Positions 5,464 to 5,516 of a stretch of DNA of 5,516 bases are shown piece after piece (position 1 is the first letter of the stretch; the number at the start of each line of letters is the position of its first letter). Source of the stretch: Spirochaetaceae bacterium (lineage in GTDB: Bacteria > Spirochaetota > Spirochaetia > Treponematales > Rectinemataceae); assembly GCA_016794765.1 (NCBI GenBank), contig JAEUJG010000454.1, forward strand, positions 1 through 5,516, written 5' to 3'. The notes beneath the pieces are model-generated. The model did not search any database, was not told the origin of the DNA, and was given only the letters and a program-made list of their open reading frames with translations. Position numbers and translations under genes: made by a program.

Positions 5464-5516
5464 GGATGCATCCAATCCACGTCGAGGTCTTCGTGACATT
5501 GCCGTCAGCCGCGATC

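Larger units (their letters stand above)
5111..5516. other. Intergenic region, no convincing gene
   Basis: These ~400 bases upstream of the flavoprotein hold its leader, promoter and possible operator up to about 5264. Beyond that I see only GC-rich low-complexity DNA up to about 5433, then a short AT-richer tract. A + strand frame opens at ATG 5310 and runs off the window, but its translation is a Gly/Ala/Arg-rich GC artefact with only a weak Shine-Dalgarno. A GTG at 5493 with GAGG five bases before it could start a gene that continues past the edge; eight codons are too few to judge. Confidence 0.6.

Noticed and set aside
3946..5499. - strand frame overlapping the flavoprotein gene in another phase
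   Set aside because: Arg/Pro/His-rich shadow translation, with no motifs or plausible start.
5310..5516. + strand open frame starting at ATG 5310
   Set aside because: Poor Shine-Dalgarno and a Gly/Ala/Arg-rich translation across a hairpin-rich GC block; the frame is most likely open by composition only.

Overview
This 5.5-kb, GC-rich window carries two convergent transcription units and points to an anaerobic bacterium. The marker is the oxygen-sensitive 2-hydroxyacyl-CoA dehydratase / ATP-dependent activase chemistry, next to a flavoprotein rich in iron-sulfur cysteines. Nothing in the sequence fixes the phylum. Intergenic DNA is very G+C-rich and full of short imperfect repeats, except for one AT-rich promoter island at about 5140-5215.

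Positions 1-2168 (+ strand) hold four genes in one direction: the 3' end of a 2-hydroxyacyl-CoA dehydratase / benzoyl-CoA reductase-type subunit (3-380); its BadF/HgdC-type ATPase activator (475-1278); a 51-residue single-span membrane microprotein (1288-1443); and a 240-residue protein with weak similarity to a domain of the acetyl-CoA synthase/CODH beta subunit, ending in a CX2CX5C motif (1446-2168). The last three genes are packed with gaps of 9 and 2 bases and are probably translated in a coupled way. The first is separated from them by 94 bases of GC-rich repeat.

Positions 2169-2393 are a convergent intergenic region with an imperfect G-rich tandem repeat and a strong bidirectional terminator hairpin.

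Positions 2394-5096 (- strand) encode a 900-residue multidomain flavoprotein. It has a winged-helix-like N-terminus, several cysteine clusters including a ferredoxin-type one, a GltD/NfnB-like FAD and NAD(P) core, and a C-terminal cysteine/ferredoxin-like domain. It has its own ribosome binding site, a leader with a hairpin, a TTGACA promoter and a possible CRP/FNR-type dyad upstream.

Positions 5264-5516 hold no convincing gene. There is a possible + strand terminator and a weak possible + strand promoter for a gene beyond the window.

Inferred working model: the activase uses ATP hydrolysis to inject a low-potential electron into the dehydratase/reductase, and the large flavoprotein is a candidate NAD(P)H-to-ferredoxin-level electron module. 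The microprotein and the ACS-like protein are the least understood members and the best candidates for something undescribed.
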